From Paenibacillus sp. (GTDB lineage Bacteria; Bacillota; Bacilli; Paenibacillales; NBRC-103111): DNA of 64,000 bases. The notes beneath the pieces are model-generated. The model had not been told where the DNA came from. It ran no database searches and saw only the letters and a list, made by a program, of their open reading frames with translations. The translations under genes were made by a program, and so were the position numbers. How positions within the stretch are numbered: the stretch's first letter is position 1; each line of letters begins with the position of its first letter. Shown here piece after piece: positions 17,918 through 26,109 of this stretch. The DNA lies in NCBI GenBank assembly GCA_031180825.1, contig JAPSLM010000002.1, positions 372,001 to 436,000 on the forward strand. Reading direction: 5' to 3'.

Positions 17918-17958
17918 AATAAGAGATGTTGAATATGGAACTATTCACATCTCTTATT
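17918..17958 (+). promoter_or_regulatory. Hairpin between peptide gene and enzyme gene (partial terminator/attenuator)
   Basis: AATAAGAGATG pairs with CATCTCTTATT, extended by GAATA/TATTC around a short loop with two unpaired bases. The following bases are U-rich but not a strong T run. Such hairpins after a precursor gene commonly raise precursor over enzyme transcript levels or protect the upstream RNA. Confidence 0.65.
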
Positions 17959-17990
17959 TCAATCATTTCATCCATAATGGAGGCATTTAA

Positions 17991-18899
17991 ATGTCTATCA
18001 CGGGCTTATTGGATTCAACGATTCCTAAAAACTCATTTTTTGATATACCTTCACATAACGAAACTCGAAGAGGAGCGTTAAGTCTCTTTTCTCAATTATC
18101 GAGTCTGGACGAAATTCTTGAAAAGCAACTAGAAGAAATAAGAATTACTGAAATTAAAGTTAAAGATAATGCTTTTTTCTGTATGGAATATATACCACAA
18201 GACTTATGGGATTTGTTGCCGATCAAATCTCATGAAATAGTTGTGCCAGACAATGAAGTCGTAGAATGTCTTGTGAAAAGTCTCATGCATCTGCAGGAAA
18301 CATTTGAAAGCGGATTTATCATTGTAAAAGAATTTGTAAAATACATTGTGTGGACCAGACTTAAGGCCAAGAATGTAATGCTAGATACTCAGATAACCTC
18401 GTCATCCTTTCCAAAGATGCCGTTTGTCATCTTTGTTTCAGATAAGGCAAATTATCACATTCCACCCAACAATATTTCCAAAGAAAAATCATTTAGAATT
18501 TTAGCAGAAAATATTTATCATGAAGCGGTTCATCAGGCGGTTAATATGAACATTCTTTTAAATGATATTTTTATTGAAGAGTTTACCAGTGCAACCTCGG
18601 AAAAGATTGAAATTCCTTGGAGGAACCTTTCTGTGAAAAGAAATCAATTCTGGGAAGTCGATAGAGCTTATCATGCAACTGTTGTGTATTATCAGCTCTT
18701 AAAATATAGATTTACACAACTCCAAGATAATAATATCAGCGAGCAAGAACGAGCCTTCTTTCATTCCGCCATTCAATCAGGACTGGAATCTGCTCTTTTT
18801 CTGAGTAAGGCTTTATTGGATAAAAGGAAATATTTTACTGAAGTTGGGGAATGTAAAATTAATGAACTTTTTAATGCAATAAATCAAGTTAAACTTTAA
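17991..18899 (+). CDS. HExxH-motif protein, putative peptide beta-hydroxylase (TIGR04267-like)
   Basis: A 302-residue cytosolic protein. Residues 173-181 are ENIYHEAVH, an HExxH metal site; IPWR at 208-211 and RAYHA with His228 follow at the spacing seen in the RiPP-associated HExxH family, where PWR and a downstream H-G/A supply substrate pocket and third ligand. In that family, alpha-ketoglutarate/iron enzymes hydroxylate side chains of precursor peptides. No pro-domain or signal peptide argues against a secreted protease. It has AATGGAGG before the ATG, is AT-rich like its neighbours and follows the small peptide gene. A zinc peptidase remains the alternative. Confidence 0.7.
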   Translation: MSITGLLDSTIPKNSFFDIPSHNETRRGALSLFSQLSSLDEILEKQLEEIRITEIKVKDNAFFCMEYIPQDLWDLLPIKSHEIVVPDNEVVECLVKSLMHLQETFESGFIIVKEFVKYIVWTRLKAKNVMLDTQITSSSFPKMPFVIFVSDKANYHIPPNNISKEKSFRILAENIYHEAVHQAVNMNILLNDIFIEEFTSATSEKIEIPWRNLSVKRNQFWEVDRAYHATVVYYQLLKYRFTQLQDNNISEQERAFFHSAIQSGLESALFLSKALLDKRKYFTEVGECKINELFNAINQVKL

Positions 18900-18914
18900 A
18901 AATAGAAAGAAGTT

Positions 18915-20171
18915 GTGGGGATAATAGGAAATTTATTTAAAAATAATCTGGGCAAGAGCTACAATCTGCTATGGGTTAGTTCATTGATAAGCTCATTTGG
19001 AAATCAAATTACGATAGTTGCTCTTCCGCTACTCGCTCTATACATGAACGGAAGTAATTTTGAAGTGGGGATGATTACTTTTTTTACCTTTCTTCCCAAC
19101 TTCTTATTTGGACTTCAGGCTGGAGCAATAATCGACAGAAGTAATTCCAGAGCTGTTATGATTGTAAGCCAGTTAATAAGTGGAATCATTCTAACTCTTT
19201 TATGTTCAATGGCATTGTTTCATATTTTGCATTTCACGTATTTATATATGTTTGCATTTTTGTTAGGGGTTTGTTCTGTATTTTATTCGCTCTCCTACTC
19301 TTCACTTCTCCCCGCCATAATAAACAAATCTGAATTAAGAAAAGGTAATTCGGGACTTGAAATTGCAAATGGAGCAGTTCAAATGCTCGGACCAGGTTTT
19401 GGAGGTATGATCGTTCAAATATTTTCTGCAAAACTTGCTTTTCTAATGGATGCTGCAAGTTTCTTTATTTCGGCCTTGTTCATTTCGCTTATTCCCAAAA
19501 CAAAAATCTTGCTTCGTAAGTCCATTTCTAAAAACTCGCTATGGGGGGATGTAAAAGAAGGACTCGCGTTTATTTCAAAGGAAATGTATCTACGCATAAT
19601 ATTGAAAACTTATATTGCAAGCGTATTTTTTATTGGTCTTTATCAATCTATTTCAATTGTGTACATGTCAAAAATTTTAGATTTAAGTCCCGGTCAAGTA
19701 GGATTGGTAGTTGGTATAGGCAATATTGGTTATTTTGCATGTACTTTCTTAAATATAAGGATTACGCAAAAACTTGGTCTTGGATTAACGGTTATTCTTT
19801 CCTTGGCGCTATATGGATTAGGATTTCTCGTGATGGCAATAGCGCCTGCGAACAATGCAGCTTTTATATTTGCAATTTCTTCCCAATTCATAATCAGTAT
19901 GGGGACGCCTCTATATAACATCAATGTTGTCACCTTAAGACAAACGATCACCCCGCAAGATAAATTAGCCCGCGTTAGTTCGGTATGGAGAGTATTGGGA
20001 AGAGGTGCAGCGCCTCTGGGAGCAGCATTAGGTGCAGGACTCAGTTCTTTTCTGAGCCTTCGTACAGTTATTGTGGTTGCAGCTATAGGCGGAATCTTGG
20101 CTGTATTGCCTGCTGTGAGGTCAAAACTTTTAAGGTTAAAAAATATAGAGAGTATCGACCGGAATATTTAA
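18915..20171 (+). CDS. MFS transporter, likely peptide/product exporter
   Basis: A 418-residue major facilitator with about 12 hydrophobic helices. It opens FGNQITIVALPLLAL and has the conserved loop AGAIIDRSNSRAVMIVSQ between helices 2 and 3, typical of the MFS_3/macrolide-efflux-like branch. GTG at 18915 begins 15 bases after the enzyme stop, and the next gene starts 17 bases beyond its stop, so it is an internal operon member. In this setting export of the modified peptide is the simplest role, but a self-protection drug efflux role cannot be excluded. Confidence 0.85.
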   Translation: MGIIGNLFKNNLGKSYNLLWVSSLISSFGNQITIVALPLLALYMNGSNFEVGMITFFTFLPNFLFGLQAGAIIDRSNSRAVMIVSQLISGIILTLLCSMALFHILHFTYLYMFAFLLGVCSVFYSLSYSSLLPAIINKSELRKGNSGLEIANGAVQMLGPGFGGMIVQIFSAKLAFLMDAASFFISALFISLIPKTKILLRKSISKNSLWGDVKEGLAFISKEMYLRIILKTYIASVFFIGLYQSISIVYMSKILDLSPGQVGLVVGIGNIGYFACTFLNIRITQKLGLGLTVILSLALYGLGFLVMAIAPANNAAFIFAISSQFIISMGTPLYNINVVTLRQTITPQDKLARVSSVWRVLGRGAAPLGAALGAGLSSFLSLRTVIVVAAIGGILAVLPAVRSKLLRLKNIESIDRNI

Positions 20172-20188
20172 ATACTTGGAGGCAATTT

Positions 20189-20602
20189 ATGAGTGAAAAA
20201 CTAATCCACGACATGATTTACGAACCGCAGTATGATGAGAGTTTTGAAGATGTGAAAAAGCATCTCATCGGTTTAAGTCAGAGGTTATACGAATTGTTGC
20301 CAGACATAACATTATCTCCAGATGAAAGGCTTGAACGAATAGCCAGAATTATTCCAACTAGCATTTTAATTAGCGATAATTACAAAACGGGTAGAGTAAA
20401 ACTTAGGAGATTAAGAAACCGACTTGATGAATTAGTTCCAAATAATGAAATGGATTACTATGAAAAATTAGAATATTTGGTTAATAGGGTAAATGAATTG
20501 GTACCGGAAGATATTTTATTTTTTAAAAAACTTGAGAAAATTGGTGATAAAAGGAAATCTGATATCGGCCGGAATTGGGCTCCTCCTAAAGGTGGTTCTT
20601 AA
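20189..20602 (+). CDS. Repeat protein sharing the small peptide's motif (137 residues)
   Basis: ATG at 20189 has GGAGG six bases upstream; the longer in-frame reading from 19985 overlaps the transporter and lacks a site. I see four imperfect repeats that align on a Pro with the small peptide: HLIGLSQRLYELLPDI (25-40), a weaker SPDERLERIARIIPTS (43-58), KLRRLRNRLDELVPNN (71-86) and KLEYLVNRVNELVPED (93-108); the peptide has KVNALTQRLDHVMPDD. The C-terminus is basic, ending GRNWAPPKGGS. No family is recognised. It could be a multi-core substrate, or a partner mimicking the peptide to recruit the enzymes. Its stop abuts the next ATG. Confidence 0.7.
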   Translation: MSEKLIHDMIYEPQYDESFEDVKKHLIGLSQRLYELLPDITLSPDERLERIARIIPTSILISDNYKTGRVKLRRLRNRLDELVPNNEMDYYEKLEYLVNRVNELVPEDILFFKKLEKIGDKRKSDIGRNWAPPKGGS

Positions 20603-21904
20603 ATGAACGAAAAGAAAACAATTTTTGCTGCTACGGGTGATTCGTTTATTACAAGAAGAATTTGTGATACTTCACCCCAGTTCACTGAGTTAGCATCTTT
20701 AATATCGAACGCTGACGTACGTTTTACAAACTTAGAAGTTACGGTACACAAAAATGAAGGTATTCCTAATGCATTTAGTGGAGGTACATGGGCATTTACA
20801 ACTCCAGAAGTTTTGAAGGATTTAAAGTCTTCTTTTGGTTTTAACCTTGTATCTATCGCCAATAATCATGTCCTTGATTACTCTTACCCTGGACTTTTGG
20901 CAACTAAAAGTTATTTAGAGGCTAATGATATTGTATCAGCCGGTGCAGGGAGAAATCTTTCTGAAGCGTCTGAACCTAAATATTTAGATACAAGCAAATC
21001 AAGGGTATCCTTGATTGCTGTGACATCTACTTTTCATGAATCTTGGGTCGCAGGACAGCAGCGAGCAGACATGATAGGCAGGCCGGGAGTTAATCCTCTC
21101 AGAGTAGAAACTCAACATGTTATTGACTCTGAAAAATTCATGCATTTGAAAAAAATTGCAGAAACTTCTTATGTAAATGGATATTATACCCAAGCATTAA
21201 AAGATGGCTATATAAATGATGAAAATAGTGATATCTTTCGTTTTGGAAGACTTGTTTTTAAGGAAGGAAGCAACGAAGGGAAGTATACAAATGTAAAAAA
21301 GACTGAAATGGATCGGATATTAACTAGAGTCAAAGAGGCAACCAAACAATCAGACTATGTTTTAATTAGCGTTCATTCTCATGAGATGAAACGAGATAAA
21401 CTAGAGGAGCCTGCAAATTTCGTGGAAGAATTCGCTAGAAAATGTGTGGATGCAGGAGCCCATGCTGTCATTGGCCATGGTCCACATGTAACTAGGGGAA
21501 TTGAAATCTATAAAAACCGCCCTATTTTTTATAGCCTGGGGAATTTCTTTTTTCAAAATGAGACAGTCACTCATCTTCCTTCAGATTATTATGAAAAATT
21601 TGGCCTGGATTCTAGCAATACAATTGCTGATGCTTTTGACAAGAAGAGTAATTATGATACTAGGGGACTTTCTGTAATACCAAGCGCCTGGGAATCCATT
21701 GTTGCTTTATGGACGATGGAAGAAGGAGTATTATGTGATGTCAAACTTATTCCGGTCGAAATTGGATATGGAAAACCAAGATACCAAAGAGGTGTTCCCA
21801 AACGGACCTACAACGAGAATGTACTAGATAGAATAATCGACTTATCCAGCAATTATGGGACTAAGATTGTAAAAGTTAATGGGATTGGTAAGGTTTTACT
21901 ATGA
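20603..21904 (+). CDS. CapA/PGA_cap-like protein (metallophosphoesterase fold), cytosolic
   Basis: A 433-residue protein with the PGA_cap (PF09587) signature: GD13 near the N-terminus, NLE at 43-45, IANNHVLDY with NNH at 87-89, then VHSHEM, GHGPHV and YSLGNFFF, which form the metal site of the calcineurin-like fold. Classical CapA/PgsA proteins are membrane-anchored; this one has no signal or anchor. AAAGGTGG precedes the ATG, which touches the previous stop, so translation is coupled. In this cluster I infer a role in peptide maturation or product hydrolysis/transfer, but the reaction is unknown. Confidence 0.8.
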   Translation: MNEKKTIFAATGDSFITRRICDTSPQFTELASLISNADVRFTNLEVTVHKNEGIPNAFSGGTWAFTTPEVLKDLKSSFGFNLVSIANNHVLDYSYPGLLATKSYLEANDIVSAGAGRNLSEASEPKYLDTSKSRVSLIAVTSTFHESWVAGQQRADMIGRPGVNPLRVETQHVIDSEKFMHLKKIAETSYVNGYYTQALKDGYINDENSDIFRFGRLVFKEGSNEGKYTNVKKTEMDRILTRVKEATKQSDYVLISVHSHEMKRDKLEEPANFVEEFARKCVDAGAHAVIGHGPHVTRGIEIYKNRPIFYSLGNFFFQNETVTHLPSDYYEKFGLDSSNTIADAFDKKSNYDTRGLSVIPSAWESIVALWTMEEGVLCDVKLIPVEIGYGKPRYQRGVPKRTYNENVLDRIIDLSSNYGTKIVKVNGIGKVLL

Positions 21905-22020
21905 TCGCCACAGGTTCAGGCAGTACAAGGGATGCGTCGGGGGTAACTATGTTTGGTGCCTACGAGTACTCCCTCAACTCTAATAGTATAGATTGGATGG
22001 AGAAGGTATATTGGTGCTAA
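21901..22020 (+). CDS. Possible small coupled ORF (39 residues), maybe a truncated gene
   Basis: ATG at 21901 overlaps the CapA-like stop as ATGA, the usual sign of translational coupling. The frame runs 39 codons to TAA at 22018, beginning MIATGSGSTRDASG and ending WMEKVYWC. Base composition rises here relative to the island, and an IS630-type fragment begins right after, so this may be the 5' stub of a longer gene cut by the insertion, or chance. No homology is recognised. Confidence 0.35.
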   Translation: MIATGSGSTRDASGVTMFGAYEYSLNSNSIDWMEKVYWC

Positions 22021-22326
22021 AAAGAGGTATTCATAGATGCGTCTAATCCAAACCCTGTTCGTTTAACGGTGGAAGAGCAAGAAAAGTTACGAACCTTCAT
22101 CTCTAAAGGAAAATCATCGGCACGATCCATCAGATGTGCTCTCATTCTGCTGGCAGCTGATGAAAACAGGCCCGGCGGTTGTTTAAAAGAATTGGAGATC
22201 GCCGAGCGAATGCAAGTGCACGTCAATACCGTGTATAACGTTCGAAAAGCTTATGCCAAGCAAGGCTGGGAAGGTGCGGTCGGAAGAAAAAAGCGAGTCA
22301 CACCTCCCGTTGCGCCAAAAGTAGAT
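22021..22326 (+). mobile_element. IS630-type transposase fragment
   Basis: Frame from ~22021 reads FIDASNPNPVRLTVEEQEKL, then an HTH region (CLKELEIAERMQVHVNTVYN, VRKAYAKQGWEGAVGRKKR) and TPPVAPKVD. This is the N-terminal HTH of IS630-family transposases, which are normally ~340-370 residues. It ends at ~22326, where unrelated sequence begins; the DDE catalytic part is absent. The only good start in frame is GTG at 22069. It is a dead remnant marking past rearrangement at the right edge of the AT-rich island. Confidence 0.7.
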
Positions 22327-22347
22327 TTTCTCGTTCTAGGGGATTGA

Positions 22348-23270
22348 TTACTGTGTTGTGCCGGAACAGGAGCGTACCGTTCTCCCGGTTTCGATGATGA
22401 TGAACTCGGCTTCCGGCAGCGGCTCGTTGAGATCAAGGCTCGCGAACAGCTCGCGCAGGCTGATCTGCCGCTTCTCGAACGAAGCGAGAGGCCAGTACTT
22501 GACCGGAATGTCACTGCTGCTCGTCGTATTGAGGAAGTACCCTTCCAGCCTTCTGGCAAAGCGCGGCTTCGGACGAAACGCCAATAGATGGCCCAAGCTG
22601 CCAGCGGCACGGCGAGCACGATGCGTGATGATCAAATAGCGCTGCACGACGGAACGCACGTTGGTAACGAGATCCGAGGAGACGGAGCCTCCTTCCGGGT
22701 CCGTTACCGTCATTGTCAGGACCGCTTTGCCGATGCATGGAAGCGACGGTTAGCGAATCGTCGTCCACCGTGAGTCGGCCAGCTTGGCGTTGCTGTAGGA
22801 GGTGATCGTGCAGCTCGGCTTGTCTTGGTTTGCATCGTGGAAATAGTTCTTAAGATCTGTTTTTTGGCGTCTCCATCTTCCTTCGTCAGCTCGATGGGCA
22901 AGCTGCTAATCGCTTCAGGCGCCGTGTTTGCGATATCCAGCTCGCTAACCGTCGTTTCCCGGTAAAAATCCGGCCCGTTCAGATGTACGGACTTGATACT
23001 TGCCTGAGCGGGGAAAGATGGGCCTGCGCTTCGAAGCCGTTTTCCGTTCAGCTTCATCGGCGTCTGTTCTTCCTAAATTGGTCTGCAAATCTTTCACGAT
23101 CAGCTCGGCCTTCATCGATTGATACACGTCGGCGCCGGCGAGCTTTGTTCAATCCTCATGGTGCAGCAGGAAGGCGGAGACGTTTGACGGCACGCCCTTG
23201 GCCGACTGGGCGAACTCCATTCCGCCTTTAAGCCGTGATTGGCTAGCAGTCTGATCTTCATGAAATCCCG
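22348..23270 (-). pseudogene. Decayed gene of unrecognised family
   Basis: Minus-strand coding-like sequence is spread over several frames: an N-terminal part (VYQSMKAELIVKDLQTNLGR, ~23110), a middle part (NGPDFYRETTVSELDIANT, then PEAISSLPIELTKEDGDAKK, ~22975-22855) and a C-terminal part in another frame (LTMTVTDPEGGSVSSDLVTN ~22710, PVKYWPLASFEKRQISLREL ~22470, ending EFIIIETGRTV). Frameshifts separate them, so no intact protein is possible. I do not recognise the family. Confidence 0.45.
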
Positions 23271-23374
23271 GGCGTTACTTTGAATTTCAGCAGAGAGTAT
23301 TTGTCCGATTTTACAAACCGGATGTTTTTCGAATTATAATACAGACAAGCGAAGCAGGAATCGAACTAGATTCG

Positions 23375-24174
23375 GGACACGGCAAAGTATAATACGTATA
23401 TCGCTTTAAGCAACTATTTGACCTAAGTGCTGGACAAGACGTTCAAAAGCTATTTCAGAGAGTTCGGTGCGGGGAAGAAATCCGCATCCGCTTTACCAGC
23501 TTCAGTACGTTTCCGATGCTGTAAGGGCATAAGGACGATGTAGATAAAGTGCTGACGTTCGCCGCGAAGGAGCTTTCCTATCAGGTAGCTGACGAGTCGG
23601 TCAAGGCTCTTGCTCCCAAGCAGAAGGAGCTCATGGAAACGATGGGGAGATGCAGACGTTCTATCGAACAAAGCTTATGCCGAAGACGAGTTCGGCCAAG
23701 GTAAGGAGCTGCATAAGAAATTGCTTGTGGCGCCTAACGAGTTGTCGGATTTAGCCGACAAGTTTTTTGCCGATTTTGCCGTCATCACGGAGCAAAGGAA
23801 GAAAGAAGACTTGAGGAGCTTAAGAAAAACGACATGCTATTCCGGTGCCAAGCCATGAGGATTGTCAACTGGGCGCAGGATATCCAAGAGGCGTTTGACA
23901 AAGCCTGGGTACCGACGATAATGTGCGGAGCTTTCGAAGGATCAGGAAAGGCTTAAGATAAGGACGGGTGAAGATCGTTCCCGTATTTACCGAGCGAGTA
24001 AAGATAACCGCCGCCGACCTGATGGAAGCTTTGTGGACCGAGGACACTTCGATCAGCAGCAATACGAAGGGGAAAGTATCGACGGGCGGAAAGAACGAGC
24101 CTCTGAAAAACCTCAACAAGCGCGTGTCGGCATTGGTCGATTTGTATAGTACGATGATCAAATTGAGCCGTTGA
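23375..24174 (+). pseudogene. Decayed gene, possibly of the YceG-like stress-operon type
   Basis: Coding-like segments alternate between frames: YNTYIALSNYL, then DKTFKSYFREFGAG, GHKDDVDKVLTFAAKELSYQ, PKQKELMETMG, DVLSNKAYAEDEFGQGKEL, NELSDLADKFFADFAVITEQ, VNWAQDIQEAFDKAW, and finally VPVFTERVKITAADLMEALW and KNEPLKNLNKRVSALVDLYS. Joined together they would make one protein, broken by at least four frameshifts or stops. The content faintly recalls YceG-type proteins found beside TerD/TelA genes, but this is only an impression. Not functional. Confidence 0.4.
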
Positions 24175-24189
24175 TCAAGGAGAACAATC

Positions 24190-24591
24190 ATGAGCATAAA
24201 AATTTGGGCCGCCGCGTTTATAGCTTGTATCGTTACGGCAGGAGTTTATGCGATGTATCGCATTATATTCACCGATGGGTTGACAACCATAGTATCAAAG
24301 GAACGAGCAGAGTCAACCAATAACTTAACATTGAATTCTCAACCATTCGAAGTGTACGTACAAGAGAAATCTGTTCCAGAACCTACGAATACCCCTATAA
24401 CCAAAGCTGTTGAAATCGCACAACCTTTGAAATATATAAACAAAAGGCTCGGGTTTTCACCGGAGTTCAGAGGTGTGGAGAAGCATTTATCAAATAGACG
24501 AAATCGATAATGAAATAAGTTATTTAAGACCGAATGGACATAAAGAGTTTCTTTTAAGTATTGAGCGCATACAAGAGAAGCGCTCCGAGTA
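24190..24591 (+). pseudogene. Small membrane-anchored protein, frameshifted
   Basis: ATG at 24190 (AAGGAG before it) opens with an N-terminal helix (IWAAAFIACIVTAGVYAMYR) and an extracytoplasmic-type polar region with repeated Pro/Thr. Around 24475 the frame shifts: the continuation in another frame reads YQIDEIDNEISYLRPNGHKE, then FLLSIERIQEKRSE, and stops at ~24591. The original product would be about 130 residues. No family is recognised. Confidence 0.4.
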
Positions 24592-24599
24592 GAATCCTC

Positions 24600-24906
24600 C
24601 TCAAAACAGACAATTTCGTGTTCTTCTCGTGCGTAAAACCGATTGGATGGGCGAAGTGAGTGAAGAGGAACAAGAAGTTTACGATGAAATCAATGAAGAT
24701 ATTAAGATCCGATCGTTTCGATGAAATTTAAACCGAAAGGCATAAAACGAAGCCTCATCGCCCCTCGAACCATCCGGTTCGGCGATAAATTTGGCTTTAC
24801 TAAAATTCAAATTTATGAAAACAAAGACGACAATGACCTGCCGGATTCAATCGCTTTGCAGTTTACCGAAAAGGGCCAAAAGAGCGATTCGGCGAATCGA
24901 GTATGA
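24600..24906 (+). pseudogene. Decayed coding remnant
   Basis: Two frames carry protein-like sequence: FRVLLVRKTDWMGEVSEEEQ followed by EVYDEINEDIKIRSF to ~24720, then MKFKPKGIKRSLIAPRTIRF, GFTKIQIYENKDDNDLPDSI to the stop at 24906. The junction at 24720 is a frameshift. No family is recognised. The following stretch to ~25150 holds no further supportable gene. Confidence 0.3.
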
Positions 24907-25153
24907 AAGGCAGGGCAAGGTCGATGATCTCGGATTATTTCTACGTTTATTCGCATTCCGATGAGCGAAGCAAGGCCAATGTTAAGGAAATTGGATACGT
25001 TAGTCAAACGGAAAATCCTTTTATTTTTATAGTTTTCCCATTATTTTCCCAAATAATGAGAGAAGCTTCATCCAGCGAAAAGCAGAACTGCTAGAGACGG
25101 GTGGGCCATCGTTTTCATGTTGTGACAATGAGCGAGGGTAAAACTGAAAATTA

Positions 25154-25379
25154 CATGCCGATCATTCGGAACGATTTCCTCCGGGCGCAAGGGACAAAAA
25201 CGCCGTCCCGGGCAACTTCCTTCCGGCTCTGCCGCTATTCCTCTTGTCTTTTCCCCCGCCGGCATGGCATACTCCAAATATGCCCAATTCATTAGACGAA
25301 TTTATCCCTCTGTTGTATAAATCGAATCCTGCCGTACGCGGCGGGGCGCGGATGATAACAAACGCGCACCGCTGCCGTT
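25154..25379 (+). repeat. Direct repeat, left copy
   Basis: Nearly identical to 26092-26364. It begins at CATGCCGATCATTCG and ends in the first codons of the downstream solute-binding gene (GCGCACCGCTGCCGTT). Compared with the right copy it lacks 47 bases containing the TATAAT box and ribosome site. Its first bases in frame read KLHADHS, like the C-terminus of the CbrC protein, so it looks like the scar of a duplicated cbrC 3' end plus intergenic region. Confidence 0.85.
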
Positions 25380-25506
25380 ATTCACTCCAAGTTGCCGCCT
25401 TTTATCAGTCGGAATCCGTATAACGATTCAGGTGACGATTAGCAGCGAAAACGTCGAGGTTATGAATTCATTGAAAGATATGAAAACGGAAAGGACAGAA
25501 ACTGTG

Positions 25507-26109
25507 ATGTGCAAAAATGTGATCGACGAGAACTTGCCCCATTTCAAATATCATCCCAACGCTTACCGGCTCGGACTGTTCAAGCAAGGTCCTGCACGTC
25601 CTTGTACGGTTTGCAGCCGGGACACGAATTATGTTTATTCCGGCCCGTTTTATTGCATTGATGACGTAGACGCGATCTGCCCATGGTGTATTTATGACGG
25701 ACAAGCCGCCCAAAAATTTAACGGCACTTTTCAAGGGGCGGTCGAGTATAACAATGGTTTGTTGTCGGTTGCCTTCGACGACGATAAGACTCAGTACATG
25801 TATTTTAGGGGTAGCGAGCAGGTTGAGCCTATCCATGACCGGCCGTTGCACGAGCTGCTATTTCGGACGCCAAGTTATTCATCCTGGCAGGAGCCTCAGT
25901 GGTTGAGGCATTGTGACGATTTTTGCGCGTTTATCGGGTATTTGGACCAAGACGAATGGAGGGACCTCAAGGCAGAGCTGCAAGAGGAATTATTACGGTT
26001 GGAAGCGAGCTGCGGGCTCTCTTTGGACACAATGATCGGCGATATCGGTCTTTATCTATTTCAATGTCTAGCCTGCGGAAAGTACAGGCTGCATGCCGAT
26101 CATTCGTAA
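25507..26109 (+). CDS. CbrC-family (UPF0167) protein
   Basis: A ~200-residue protein of the CbrC/UPF0167 family. It opens DENLPHFKYHPNAYRLG, then has a CTVC site, GPFYCIDDVDAICPWCI with paired Cys, and a C-terminal CLACGKYRLH; the Cys pairs suggest zinc binding. E. coli CbrC is linked to colicin E2 tolerance, but its biochemistry is unknown. ATG at 25507 has AAAGGA 11 bases upstream; longer starts at 25432, 25462 and 25480 are possible. The last codons lie within the direct repeat, so the gene sits inside a duplication. Confidence 0.75.
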   Translation: MCKNVIDENLPHFKYHPNAYRLGLFKQGPARPCTVCSRDTNYVYSGPFYCIDDVDAICPWCIYDGQAAQKFNGTFQGAVEYNNGLLSVAFDDDKTQYMYFRGSEQVEPIHDRPLHELLFRTPSYSSWQEPQWLRHCDDFCAFIGYLDQDEWRDLKAELQEELLRLEASCGLSLDTMIGDIGLYLFQCLACGKYRLHADHS

